NCBI GenBank assembly: GCA_031291725.1 | Contig: JARLIM010000033.1 | Coordinates: 1-64,000 of the forward strand | From: Acetobacteraceae bacterium | Lineage (GTDB): Bacteria > Pseudomonadota > Alphaproteobacteria > Acetobacterales > Acetobacteraceae | DNA length: 64,000 bases | Reading direction: 5' to 3' | Part shown: positions 25,915-34,770 of the stretch, in pieces | Layout: each line of letters begins with the position of its first letter | How positions within the stretch are numbered: the stretch's first letter is position 1 | The notes under the pieces: model-generated | The model's database searches: none | The model's input: the letters and a program-made list of their open reading frames with translations, nothing else | Told to the model about the DNA's origin: nothing | Made by a program: the position numbers and the translations under genes

Positions 25915-26598
25915 TCAGCGGCCGCTGAACGGATCAAACCGACCATTGGTGGCGGCGGCGATCGACACGCCACGGCTGGCACTGCGCGCATCGCCGGTGG
26001 ATGCCGGTGCGGCGTCGGCCCCACCCTGGCTGAGAATGCGATAGACCGAAGCGCGACCAATGCCGAGCGTGGCCGCGATATCCACCGCACGCAGCCCCTG
26101 ATCGTGCAGTCGCGTCACCTCATGCGCCTGATTGCCCGCCGTTGCCGGACGCCCTCGGCTGCGCGCCTTCAGCGCGGCATCGCTCTCAACCGGAGCGGCT
26201 GGCAATGTCGCACGGGCGGAGGATGTTGCCGATGGGCCAGACATGCCGACCATCAGCGCCAGCGCACCCAGAATGGCGCGGCCTTCAGCGGCGCCGGTGT
26301 CGAGCGACAAGCCGCCGGGCATCTGCAACACCCGCAGCGACGCACCGCGCGCCTCGACTTGCGCATGCACCCGCAACAGACCGTCAACCGTGCGCGCAAG
26401 CGTGTGCACCGACAAGCCGATCAGCGCATCGCCACGCTGCAACTCCGCCAAAGCCAGCTCAAGCTGGGGCACGGCCGCATTGCCGGTGTCTATGTCGATG
26501 AACAGACGCGCCGCACCCGATGCCAATAAGGCATTTTGCGGCGCAGACACACCACCCGCCAAATCTTGTATCGGCAGATTGAGATAGCCAATCAGCAC
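25915..26598 (-). CDS. Catalytically inactive serine-resolvase-like protein (paralogue 2)
   Basis: A 227-residue protein with the same layout as the convergent gene at 25237: recombinase-like domain (residues 1-120), a variable Ala/Ser-rich linker, and an HTH (RGRPATAGNQAHEVTRLHDQ, then LRAVDIAATLGIGRASVYRI). The YARVS motif reads YLNLP and LDRLGRS reads VHTLART, so serine and aspartate are lost here too. The GTG at 26598 with GAAGG 8 bases upstream gives the same N terminus as the paralogue (VLIGYLNL against MIIGYAKL); the frame extends to 26646. The two proteins have diverged widely, so the duplication is old. Confidence 0.8.
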   Translation of the reverse strand: MLIGYLNLPIQDLAGGVSAPQNALLASGAARLFIDIDTGNAAVPQLELALAELQRGDALIGLSVHTLARTVDGLLRVHAQVEARGASLRVLQMPGGLSLDTGAAEGRAILGALALMVGMSGPSATSSARATLPAAPVESDAALKARSRGRPATAGNQAHEVTRLHDQGLRAVDIAATLGIGRASVYRILSQGGADAAPASTGDARSASRGVSIAAATNGRFDPFSGR

Positions 26599-26980
26599 CG
26601 AATTTACCTTCCCCGCCCCAGAGTTAACCCACCGGTTTTCCGGCAAGCACCCCCGTTCTCACTGCATTTCCCGACGATTGCAGCACGAAGCTGAACACTC
26701 TACAAGAAATAACAATTGCGCCTTCGTGTCGCCAAGCGCGCCATGGAAATTCAAATTCTATCTATGTCAATGGGTTGTGGGGTGATTTTGCTTTTGAAAA
26801 TCAATTAAAAAATCTGTGTGAAATTAACTGAATTTTTGGATTGATTCTTCTACATTGCTTTTGCGTGCCTGGGGGGTGTTTAGTGCGCCCGAACGGTAAA
26901 ACTGGTGTTGTCAGCTTCGCAGTTTCGAAACAAAAGTCAAAATTGTTCCGGCTTTGTCGCCGGTTTGGTCACGGGTCATC
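26599..26980. other. AT-rich intergenic region, divergent promoters
   Basis: No gene is visible here. It separates two divergent genes. The part 26740-26870 is strongly AT-rich (runs such as AAAATCAATTAAAAAATC) and differs from the surrounding high-GC DNA, as would be expected for a promoter region or foreign DNA. I see no clear consensus promoter or repeat. Confidence 0.5.
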
Positions 26981-27544
26981 ATGGACGGACGTTTTCCCGC
27001 AGCAACACCTGATATCCAGGCCGAGGAACATACTCCGGCGCTGGAAGGCCTTGCGCGGAGCGTTCGCGGAGCGGCGCAGCTGCTCGCCTGCGTGTCTCAA
27101 TCGCCCGGCATGCCCGCAACGGCACGTCCTGGTTTGGAATTGCTGGTGCAGTCTCTCAAACAAACGGCCGATCAGGCTGAGCGGTTGATGGAAGATGTGC
27201 ATATCGACATTTCAAACAATCTTGGCATCACCACCACCGACCTTGCCAATATGCGCTTTGCGCCGGTTCAGCCCCCCTATCACCGCCACCCCGAGACGCT
27301 GCCCCAGTGGAAGAAGGCCTCCGAGCTGGAATTCAGCCTGTGGGGCGAGGTTGAGAGCATTCTTGCCGAGGATGATGTCGGTTTGGAACAACGCTTCCTG
27401 ACCGCGCCTGACGATCATCTGGCGCTGGTGGAATTGTTGGAGCATCAGCGTGAGCGTTGGTTGAGCGACATGAAATTGCTCGAAGCCACCCTGTTGCGCT
27501 TGGCCGTGGCCGTCGCCCGCTGGGAACAGAGCGAAGGCAGCTGA
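26981..27544 (+). CDS. Hypothetical helical protein
   Basis: A 187-residue protein of unknown function. It is almost wholly helical by composition, with possible coiled-coil stretches at about 25-80 and 135-180, and ends in ARWEQSEGS. No signal peptide or membrane helix. The ATG at 26981 has no convincing Shine-Dalgarno; a TTG at 26954 would add nine residues. It lies beyond the second resolvase-like gene and is transcribed away from it, so the two may share the AT-rich control region. I do not recognise a family. Confidence 0.6.
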   Translation: MDGRFPAATPDIQAEEHTPALEGLARSVRGAAQLLACVSQSPGMPATARPGLELLVQSLKQTADQAERLMEDVHIDISNNLGITTTDLANMRFAPVQPPYHRHPETLPQWKKASELEFSLWGEVESILAEDDVGLEQRFLTAPDDHLALVELLEHQRERWLSDMKLLEATLLRLAVAVARWEQSEGS

Positions 27545-27632
27545 ATCATCCGTTCAGCCGTGACGTAGAGCGTGAGAAACCGACCATATTCACGGCGTGT
27601 GACGGCTGGTTGAGCCCGCCCCGCGGCTTGCC

Positions 27633-30600
27633 TCAGCTCAGATTCATCGCCGTCGCCACCAGGGTCTCACCGGCGATTATGTGATTGGCGAGCATGCCGA
27701 TCGTCACCGAACCGCCCGCGGCAATCGTGCTGTCATAGTCGGCGCTGCCGATGACCGTGTTGGTCGCCGTCTGTGACAGGATGGTGCCGTTCCAGATATC
27801 GTAGAGCTGCTCGGTGGTGTTGAGATCGATCTGCCAGCCATGGATCGCCGAGGTGCCGGTGTTGGTGATTGTCAGCGCTTCATCCACGCCTGCCCCCCAA
27901 TCATTGACAATCACCAGACTCGTCGAGGCCTGCGCCGTGCCGCCCGTGGTGGGGAGCGTCGGGGTGACAACGGGGGTGGGCGTCGGGGTGGGCGTCGGGG
28001 TGACAACGGGGGTGGGCGTCGTCGCCACCGGTGTGCTGCCGGACAGCACGATCTTCATGCCGCCAGTGCCGTCATTGCTCGCCGCCAGCCCCGCGCCCGA
28101 GGCCACATCGAAGGTGGCATAAGTGGCGCCGCCGGCCGTCTCGGCCATCCAAACGCCGCTCACATCCACCAGGCTGCCATTGCTCAGCCCGCTCAGATCC
28201 ACGCTGTCGCTGCTGCCGAAGCTGGAGGCCAGCGTGATGCTGGTCAGCCCCGCCATCCCGCTCAGCGTCACTTCGCCGGCATCGATGGTGACATCGTTGT
28301 AGAACCCGCTGGCCGAGACGCTGGCAGTGCCGCCCGCGATGGTGACAGTGTTGCTGAAGCCGCCCGCATCGATGGTGTTGCTGCCGGTGCCCACCGTGAT
28401 GGTGTTGTTCGAACCACCGGTGGTGATGGTGTTGCGCCCGTTGCCGACCACAATCGTCGAGGAGCCGACACCGGCGCTGATGCTGTTATTGCCGTCGCCC
28501 AGGGTGACGACATCATCATAGCCGCCGAGGATCAGCGCATTGTTGCCGTTGCCCAGCGCGATGCTGTTATTGCCATCGATGGCGGTGACGCTGTTGTTGC
28601 CGTCGGTGTTGCTGACCGTGACATGTGCGCCATCCAGCCCGGCATTGACCGTGTCATTGCCGCCCCCGGCGATGATGGTGTTGTCGAAGCCATAGGCGGT
28701 GATGCTGATGTCGTTCGCCGAGCCGGCGATGGTTGCATTGCCATTCGCCGAACCGAACAGCGCCGCCCCCGCCACACCCGTTGGCTGCGCGGCCAGATTC
28801 GGGCCGGTGACGAAGTTGTTGGCACCACCCAGCGTGACAACCGTATTCGCAGGCGTGCTGGTGGGGGTTGAAGCCGGGGTGGGCGTGGCGGTCGGGGTTG
28901 TGGGCGGCGTGGTTGGGGTCGGTGTGGTTGGGGTCGGTGTGGTTGGGGTCGGCGCGTTGCCGTTCTGCACCAGCGTTGCCTGTTCGGTGCCGATCAGATT
29001 GCCGTTGGCGTCCTTGATCACCAGGAAGAAATTGTTCGACCCGGTCTCGCCCGCTGGATCGAGCAGTTGCACCCCCACCACCGCTTCGGTGTCGCCGGCG
29101 GCGATGGTGATGGTGCCGCTCAGTGCGGTGTAGTCCACACCGGCCACCGCGCTGCCGTCTTCGGTCTGGATTTCCAACACGGTGTTGGTGGTGGCGGCGG
29201 CTGAGAGGGTGATGGTGAACAGCGCGTCCACGCTCGCACCGCTGGTCGGGTGCCACAGGGCGGGCGCAATCGCCGAGACGATGGCCGGATTCGGCGTCAC
29301 CCAATCGCTCTGCAACACGCCGGTCGGCTGTGAATCCGGGTTCCAATCCCAATAGGCCCAGCTCAGCGGGGTCTGCGCGACCGAAGCCCCGGTGCCCGCC
29401 GCCGCGTTGCCCGCAAGGTAATTGACGAAGGTGGACATCCATTGCTGGTCGTTGGCGGTGGTCTGGTTGGAGCCGTATTCGCCCACCAGCACCGGCGCGA
29501 TGTTCTGCTGCTGCACATAGCCGAAGGTCTGGTTCCAGATCGCCGACAGATTGGCCGGATAATTCGCCGCCCAATCATAGGAATCGCCCGTCACTTCATA
29601 CGGATAGGCATGCGCGGAATAAACCAGCTTATCGGCCACGTTCAGTGTCACCGGATCGGTGGCAACCCCGGTGAGGTCGGAGGCGTAGCTGGTGCCTTCC
29701 ACGATCACCAACGCACCCGGATCGATCGCCTGCACGGCATCACCGGTCTGGGTGGCGGCGCGTTGCCAATCGGTTGCCGGGTTGGCGCCACCCCACGTCG
29801 CCGGGCCGCTTGGCTCGTTGGACAGATCGAAGCCGATGACGGTGGCGTTGCCCGCGAAATTCTGCGCCAGATTTTCCCAGGTCTGGGTGAACTGCGCGGC
29901 GCTGTACGTGCCGTCATACCACAGACCGCCCGGATTGGGCCCGGCCCCGGCGGTGGCGTTGTGATCGTCCAGGATCACCTTCAGACCCAATTGCCCGGCC
30001 TCTGCCACGATGGCCTTGAGCACGCCGAGCGCGTCCAGGCCCTGCAGATCGGGGTTGAGCGCATAGTTGATGTCGGTCGGCATCGCGTCCGTCACCATCG
30101 CTTGCAGGCTGAACGGGATGCGGATGGTGTTGAAGCCGAGGCTGACCATCTCCTGCATCGTGGCCTTGTAGTTCAGCACATCCAGACCCTGCGGCGCGAA
30201 ACTTGTGCCCTCCATGCCATACCAGTTGACAGCATTGATCTGCACCGGCGTGCCGTTGGCATCCACGATCTGGCCGCCATCGGTGGACAGATAGCCGCTG
30301 GGCAGCAACGTGCCGGACCCGGCGGCGGCGGCCGTCACCGCCGTGCCGACATCGACGGAGATGTTGGACAGCTGCACCGTCGGGAGGATTGAAGGCGTGG
30401 CGACGGGCGTCGTCACCGGCGTGGATATGCCACCGGCAGGGGACAGCGATTGGCCATTGAAGACAACGCTCGATGCATCCGGCTGAGCGTCGCCCGTCGT
30501 CAGAAAGCCCATCTGCGCCGGGTTGCTGGCCGACACGCCGCCGTTGTACCAGACATTGCTGACCGTGTAGGTGTTGCCCACATGGCTGTCGATCACCGCC

Positions 30601-30785
30601 CCCCAGATGTCGGTGATGGTGGCGTCCAGCGTGAAGCTCAGCGTCCACCCGCCCGTGACCGCATTGGCCGCATTCGGATCGATGGTCAGACCGCCCTGAT
30701 ACCCGCTGCCCCAATCCGCGACGTCAGCAAAGGCAATAGCCAATGCGGCGTCGGAAACGGTGAAGCTGGAGGTCACGTTGCTCAT
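27633..30785 (-). CDS. Modular GH5 cellulase with two CBM2-like domains and hemolysin-type repeats
   Basis: A 1050-residue glycoside hydrolase. Order: N-terminal CBM2-like module (1-110, Trp25, Trp47, Trp61, Trp79), linker, GH5 catalytic domain (about 160-500) with acid/base Glu324 in FDLSNEPSG and nucleophile Glu436 in LVGEYGS, a Calx-beta-like domain (about 515-600, GVDYTALSGTITIAAGDTE), a Thr/Pro linker, a 200-residue region of short Asn/Gly/Asp repeats (GGGNDTVNAG, DGNNSI, GSNTI), a second linker, and a C-terminal CBM2-like module (about 950-1050). There is no N-terminal signal peptide. The repeats suggest type I secretion; no transporter lies nearby. Probable role: beta-1,4-glucan cleavage. 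Confidence 0.88.
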   Translation of the reverse strand: MSNVTSSFTVSDAALAIAFADVADWGSGYQGGLTIDPNAANAVTGGWTLSFTLDATITDIWGAVIDSHVGNTYTVSNVWYNGGVSASNPAQMGFLTTGDAQPDASSVVFNGQSLSPAGGISTPVTTPVATPSILPTVQLSNISVDVGTAVTAAAAGSGTLLPSGYLSTDGGQIVDANGTPVQINAVNWYGMEGTSFAPQGLDVLNYKATMQEMVSLGFNTIRIPFSLQAMVTDAMPTDINYALNPDLQGLDALGVLKAIVAEAGQLGLKVILDDHNATAGAGPNPGGLWYDGTYSAAQFTQTWENLAQNFAGNATVIGFDLSNEPSGPATWGGANPATDWQRAATQTGDAVQAIDPGALVIVEGTSYASDLTGVATDPVTLNVADKLVYSAHAYPYEVTGDSYDWAANYPANLSAIWNQTFGYVQQQNIAPVLVGEYGSNQTTANDQQWMSTFVNYLAGNAAAGTGASVAQTPLSWAYWDWNPDSQPTGVLQSDWVTPNPAIVSAIAPALWHPTSGASVDALFTITLSAAATTNTVLEIQTEDGSAVAGVDYTALSGTITIAAGDTEAVVGVQLLDPAGETGSNNFFLVIKDANGNLIGTEQATLVQNGNAPTPTTPTPTTPTPTTPPTTPTATPTPASTPTSTPANTVVTLGGANNFVTGPNLAAQPTGVAGAALFGSANGNATIAGSANDISITAYGFDNTIIAGGGNDTVNAGLDGAHVTVSNTDGNNSVTAIDGNNSIALGNGNNALILGGYDDVVTLGDGNNSISAGVGSSTIVVGNGRNTITTGGSNNTITVGTGSNTIDAGGFSNTVTIAGGTASVSASGFYNDVTIDAGEVTLSGMAGLTSITLASSFGSSDSVDLSGLSNGSLVDVSGVWMAETAGGATYATFDVASGAGLAASNDGTGGMKIVLSGSTPVATTPTPVVTPTPTPTPTPVVTPTLPTTGGTAQASTSLVIVNDWGAGVDEALTITNTGTSAIHGWQIDLNTTEQLYDIWNGTILSQTATNTVIGSADYDSTIAAGGSVTIGMLANHIIAGETLVATAMNLS

Positions 30786-30898
30786 GTGCGGCAGTCCTGT
30801 CCGGCCCGTTTTGGGCCCGACAGAATTGTTAAGTATCGTTATTCAATGCGACAACAAATATTAAATGTTCTAATAAACAAAGATTTATTGGACATAAA

Positions 30899-31549
30899 TC
30901 ACAAAATGGGTTGATTTCTCCGTCGGGAAATTGCTTGACGGAGATGGAAAATCGTCACCGGCAGCAGACTCAACACGGCCAGCGAGACCAGCAGACGCGG
31001 GCTGACAATGAGGTGGTCGGCGTCCAAAATGTGCAGCGCCGTGCCGGCATTCACATAGGCGGCGGTGGCGGGCAGGGTGCCGAACCACGTGGCGGCGAAA
31101 AACCGTCGCAACGGCATCGATGTCAGGCCAAACACCAGATTGACCACGGTATAGGGCACGATCGGCATCAGGCGCAGAGAGAGCAGATAGAGCCAGCCAT
31201 CGCGCGCCATCCCCGCCTGAATATCCGCGATGCGGCGACCGAGATGGCGCTGCACCCAGCCACGCAGCAGGGTTCGGCTGAGCAGGCAGGACACAGTGGC
31301 GCCGCAGGACGTGCCCAGAGACACCAGCGCCCAGCCCTTCCAGAAACCGAACATCAGCCCCGCCGCCAGCGCCAATGGCACGTTCAGCGGCAAAGTGAGG
31401 CTGGTGAGCAGCACGTAGAGTGCGAACAGCCCAATCCAGGCGCCTGCCGCGTTCTGCTGCGCCAGGGCGATCAGCGCATCGCGATTTTCGCGCAGCACCG
31501 CCAACGGATGGTGCAGCAGATCGGCGATAGCGGGCAGCGCGGCGATCAC
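30899..31549 (-). CDS. TVP38/TMEM64 family membrane protein
   Basis: A 216-residue protein with about five hydrophobic segments and the family signature: LPLNVPLALAAGLMFGFWKG, then a glycine-rich stretch GTSCGATVSCLLSR, and LRLMPIVPYTVVNLVFGLTS. These proteins belong to the DedA/VTT superfamily, for which lipid scramblase or transport roles have been proposed. The GTG at 31549 follows the EamA stop by one base (TAG-C-GTG), so the two genes are coupled; the frame itself runs back to 31651. Confidence 0.8.
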   Translation of the reverse strand: MIAALPAIADLLHHPLAVLRENRDALIALAQQNAAGAWIGLFALYVLLTSLTLPLNVPLALAAGLMFGFWKGWALVSLGTSCGATVSCLLSRTLLRGWVQRHLGRRIADIQAGMARDGWLYLLSLRLMPIVPYTVVNLVFGLTSMPLRRFFAATWFGTLPATAAYVNAGTALHILDADHLIVSPRLLVSLAVLSLLPVTIFHLRQAISRRRNQPIL

Positions 31550-31550
31550 G

Positions 31551-32486
31551 CTATGCCGTCCGGTTGGGTCGGCTGGCCAGCGCCACACCACCGGCGGCCA
31601 GCAACATGCCCGCAATCTGAAGTCCCACCAAGCGCTCGCCAAACACCGCATAGGCGATCAGGGCGGCGGTCGGCGGCACCAGATAGAACATCGACGCCAC
31701 CGCCGAGACCGCGCCACGGCGGATCATCAGCAGCAACAGCGAAATCGCCCCCACCGACAACCCCAGCACCGCCCAGAGCATGCCGAGCCACACTTGCGGC
31801 ACCCAATCGGTCACACCGAAATGGAAATCCGGGTGTTCCAGCAGCACCGCCATCGGCAGCGTCACGATCCCGGCGGCGATGAACTGAATGGCGGCATTGG
31901 CCCGCAGATCGGCCCCGGCGGGCAGACGCTTTTGCACAATGGTGCCGAAGGTCAGCCCGATCACCCCGCCACAGCAGACCAGCAGCGGCCAGGGCGGAAT
32001 GCCGTCTGGGCGCCCCAATCCGGGCAGCAGCACCAACGCGGCCCCGACGAATCCCAACCCCACGCCCAACCACCGCCTGCGCCCCACCGCCTCGCCCAGC
32101 AAGGGGCGCGCGAGGAGTGCGGTGAGCAAAGGCTGAAATCCACCGATCAGCGCCGCCAGACCTGCCGGCAATCCGTGCCGCACCGACCAGAACACCCCGG
32201 CCAGATAGGCACCTTGCATCAACACGCCGACCAGCGCCGCATTGCCCCACGCCGCCCGCGTGCGTGGCCAAGCCGCCCCGGTGGCGAGGCAGATCAACAC
32301 GAACATCGCCGCACTGAGCATGTAGCGCACCGATAGGAAGGTCAGTGGTGCGACATGCGGGGCGACCATGCGGGCGATGATGAACCCGGTGGCCCAGATC
32401 AACACGAACAGCAACGGAATGCCCTGTTCCACCCATCCCGCACTGGCAGCGACGCCGTTCTTGGTCTCAATCTTGCGGTCCGTCAT
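31551..32486 (-). CDS. EamA/DMT family transporter
   Basis: A 311-residue drug/metabolite transporter with ten predicted membrane helices in two EamA repeats; the repeat hallmarks are ATGFIIARMVAPHVAPL near helix 1 and VPPTAALIAYAVFGERL in helix 9. Such proteins export amino acids, nucleobases or toxic metabolites; substrate cannot be told from sequence. The ATG at 32486 has GGAGAGG just upstream and is preferred to the codon at 32531. It leads a two-gene unit with the TVP38 gene. Confidence 0.85.
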   Translation of the reverse strand: MTDRKIETKNGVAASAGWVEQGIPLLFVLIWATGFIIARMVAPHVAPLTFLSVRYMLSAAMFVLICLATGAAWPRTRAAWGNAALVGVLMQGAYLAGVFWSVRHGLPAGLAALIGGFQPLLTALLARPLLGEAVGRRRWLGVGLGFVGAALVLLPGLGRPDGIPPWPLLVCCGGVIGLTFGTIVQKRLPAGADLRANAAIQFIAAGIVTLPMAVLLEHPDFHFGVTDWVPQVWLGMLWAVLGLSVGAISLLLLMIRRGAVSAVASMFYLVPPTAALIAYAVFGERLVGLQIAGMLLAAGGVALASRPNRTA

Positions 32487-32614
32487 TGCCTCTCCCCTAC
32501 CCCGCGCCACCGTAGAGGCAGGCGCTTTCATCGGGGATGGCGCACACGACTATCAGCCTGCGAAAAAAGGGGGTTTGAAAATCCCAACACCCTGGTCTAT
32601 ACGCGCCGCCTGAT

Positions 32615-32689
32615 GCCGCTTTAGCTCAGGGGTAGAGCAACCGATTCGTAATCGGTAGGTCGTAGGTTCAATTCCCACAAGCGGCACCA
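32615..32689 (+). tRNA. tRNA-Thr (CGT anticodon)
   Basis: A 75-nt cloverleaf: acceptor GCCGCTT/AAGCGGC with discriminator A and encoded CCA, D arm TAGCTCAGGGGTAGAGCA, anticodon stem ACCGA/TCGGT with loop TTCGTAA (anticodon CGT, reading ACG), and T arm with GGTTCAATTCC. The start is fixed by the acceptor stem. tRNA 3-prime ends are frequent integration sites, but no integrase or repeated tRNA end was seen nearby. Confidence 0.95.
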
Positions 32690-32774
32690 GTTTTCCTTCT
32701 TGTGATATCGCGCGGTGATCGCCTCCGGACATGGGCCGGGGAGGATTGCTGTGTTTGGCTATGACCATCCCAAA

Positions 32775-32912
32775 CCGTCATTACGGCACGCAGTGCCGCA
32801 ATCCATCGCTGAGCTGGCTGCATCGCGGTGGATGGCTGCGCTGCGCGCACCATGACGGAAGGGGTGGGGAATGGGGGTTTGGCCTTGACGGCCCCCAAAC
32901 CGTCATTGTGGC
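32775..32912. repeat. Palindromic dispersed repeat, cluster C (inverted copy plus stub)
   Basis: One full 84-bp copy in inverse orientation to clusters A and B at 32775-32858 (begins CCGTCATTACGGCACG, ends GCACCATGACGG), then a stub CCGTCATTGTGGC at 32900-32912. The stub overlaps the end of the following minus-strand gene and supplies its stop codon. Confidence 0.85.
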
Positions 32913-33790
32913 ATCTTCTGCGTCTTGAGCAATTCGGCCAGTTGCGGCACGAAATCCTGGCCGTGGCCGTTGGCCACCACCGCTTCCAGCGTGCGGCCGA
33001 CAGCGTCGGCAATCGTCTGATATACGCCTGCACTGGCGGCGGTTGCGCGGTAATAGCTCAGATCCTTGGCGGCATTGCTGATGAAGAACGGCACGTCTTG
33101 CGGATTGCCGGTCAGCAGGAAGGGCGACATACGCTGCAATGCCGCCCCACCGCCGCCGCCCTGGGCCAGCACATCGACCAAGATCGCCGGATCGAGCCCC
33201 GCTTTCTCGCTATGGGCCGACACCTCGGCCAGCAAAGTCATGAAGCCGAGCGAGACGTAATTGTGCAGCAGCTTCATCCGATGCCCGGCACCGACGCCGC
33301 CGATATGGGTGATGTTCTCGCTGAAACTCTCCAGCAACGGCCGGACAGTCTCCAGCAACGCCGCCTCACCCCCGATGAGCAAATTGAGCGTGCCGGCGCG
33401 GGCGTGTTGTGGCAGGCGGGTCATGGCGGCGTCGAGGAAGTGCGCACCGGCGGCTTGCACCAAAGCCGCCATGCGCTCGGTGGAGTCAGGCAATGCCGTC
33501 GAGCAATCCACCACGATCATGCCGGGGCGCAGATTGGCCACCACGCCCTCCGCGCCGGTCAAAATCGCCTCCACCTGTGGCGAGCCGGTGACGCAGAGCA
33601 CGACGATCTCGGCGGCCTTGGTCACCGCCGCGAGGCTTGGCACCACCTGCACACCCAGGGCGCGCAGATCATCGGTCGGCTGATTGCCGGGATGGTCCAG
33701 AATGGTGAGGGTGTAGCCGGAATTGACGATGTTCCACGCGATGCCGTGGCCCATCAGGCCAATGCCGATCATGCCGATTGACGGTTTCAT
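32903..33790 (-). CDS. NAD(P)-dependent beta-hydroxyacid dehydrogenase (3-hydroxyisobutyrate dehydrogenase family)
   Basis: A 295-residue enzyme with the N-terminal Rossmann motif GMIGIGLMGHGIAWNI (residues 6-21), the substrate-loop DCSTALPDST near 94-103, and the catalytic region GHRMKLLHNYVSLG with Lys near 173. The family oxidises or reduces beta-hydroxyacids such as 3-hydroxyisobutyrate, tartronate semialdehyde or glyoxylate; the exact substrate is not clear. Its last codons and TGA stop lie in a fragment of the palindromic repeat. It shares direction with mipZ, 39 bp away. Confidence 0.85.
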   Translation of the reverse strand: MKPSIGMIGIGLMGHGIAWNIVNSGYTLTILDHPGNQPTDDLRALGVQVVPSLAAVTKAAEIVVLCVTGSPQVEAILTGAEGVVANLRPGMIVVDCSTALPDSTERMAALVQAAGAHFLDAAMTRLPQHARAGTLNLLIGGEAALLETVRPLLESFSENITHIGGVGAGHRMKLLHNYVSLGFMTLLAEVSAHSEKAGLDPAILVDVLAQGGGGGAALQRMSPFLLTGNPQDVPFFISNAAKDLSYYRATAASAGVYQTIADAVGRTLEAVVANGHGQDFVPQLAELLKTQKMPQ

Positions 33791-33829
33791 CTTGTTGTCC
33801 TGGCTCCCAATTCTGAAAACGCGGCGCGC

Positions 33830-34681
33830 TCAGCCCTCCGGCGCGGTGAGCACGAAGCGCGGCGCGGGCAGGCGGATGGCGGAGAGCAAGGCGCGCACTT
33901 CCGACCGCGCGGCGACATGGCTCATGCTGAGCGAAATGCCGAGCGAGGCGTCGCGCAGATCCATCAGGGTCAGGCCTTGCAAATACAATTCGCGGAAAAT
34001 CACCCGCTCGCCGAAGCCCTGCACGGTGCGGAAGCCGATGCGCTTGGCCAGCGCCTCCAGCGTGGTGCCGACATCGCGCCGGTTGCGCGCAACGGTTGCG
34101 CCGAGGCGGTTGCGCATCACGATCCAGTCGAACTTGCCGCGATCCCGCGAGAACCGCGTCTTGCGCGCCTGCCAGACCATCTCGCTGTACACGCTGGGAT
34201 GGATGACATCGAGCTTGTCGGGATCGACCTTGGCCAGCATGGCGAAATCGACGAAGCTGTCGTTGATCGGGGTGATCAGCGTGTCGGCATAGGAATGGCC
34301 GAGGCGGGAGAGGAAGGTGTCCGAGCCGGGGCAGTCGATCACCACCACATCGCAATCGCGCGACAGATCGGCGATCGCGGCTTCGAAGGCCGCCCGCTCG
34401 GCGGCTTCGGCGGCCTGACGGCTGTCATCTTCCACCCGATGCACCGAGAGCACGCGCGGATGCGGCAGGCGGGTGCGGTGCGATTCCGAGAAGCGGCGGC
34501 GTGAGGCGAGATAATTCGACAGCGTTGCCTGCCGCGCGTCCAGATCGATGGCGCCAACGCTATAGCCGTCGCGCAACAAGCCGACGATAACGTGCATCGC
34601 GGCCGTGGACTTGCCAGAGCCGCCTTTTTCATTGCCCAGTACGATCACATGGGCGCGCTGTTCCTGCGATGTCATGGCCAC
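33830..34681 (-). CDS. mipZ: MipZ, ParA-type division-plane positioning ATPase
   Basis: MipZ forms a gradient from the cell poles and blocks FtsZ assembly away from midcell in alphaproteobacteria. The 283-residue protein has the deviant Walker A GNEKGGSGKST (residues 16-26) with the signature lysine, switch motif IDLDARQATLSNYL and Walker B-like VVVIDCPGSDT near 112-122. GTG at 34681 has GGAGA 8 bases upstream; an in-frame ATG is at 34675. It is divergent from pqiA. Length and the Arg/Lys-rich WQARKTRFSRDR segment fit MipZ rather than generic ParA. Confidence 0.85.
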   Translation of the reverse strand: MAMTSQEQRAHVIVLGNEKGGSGKSTAAMHVIVGLLRDGYSVGAIDLDARQATLSNYLASRRRFSESHRTRLPHPRVLSVHRVEDDSRQAAEAAERAAFEAAIADLSRDCDVVVIDCPGSDTFLSRLGHSYADTLITPINDSFVDFAMLAKVDPDKLDVIHPSVYSEMVWQARKTRFSRDRGKFDWIVMRNRLGATVARNRRDVGTTLEALAKRIGFRTVQGFGERVIFRELYLQGLTLMDLRDASLGISLSMSHVAARSEVRALLSAIRLPAPRFVLTAPEG

Positions 34682-34770
34682 GCCGAGAGTCTCCTCATCT
34701 TGGCGTTATGCCAACCAACCAGGGTTGCGTCCATGCACCGAACGCGTTTGCCGAAGGAACATGCCAAGGA

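Noticed and set aside
32615-32689. Integrated element at the tRNA-Thr 3-prime end
   Set aside because: No integrase gene and no second copy of the tRNA end within the window; the neighbouring genes are ordinary.
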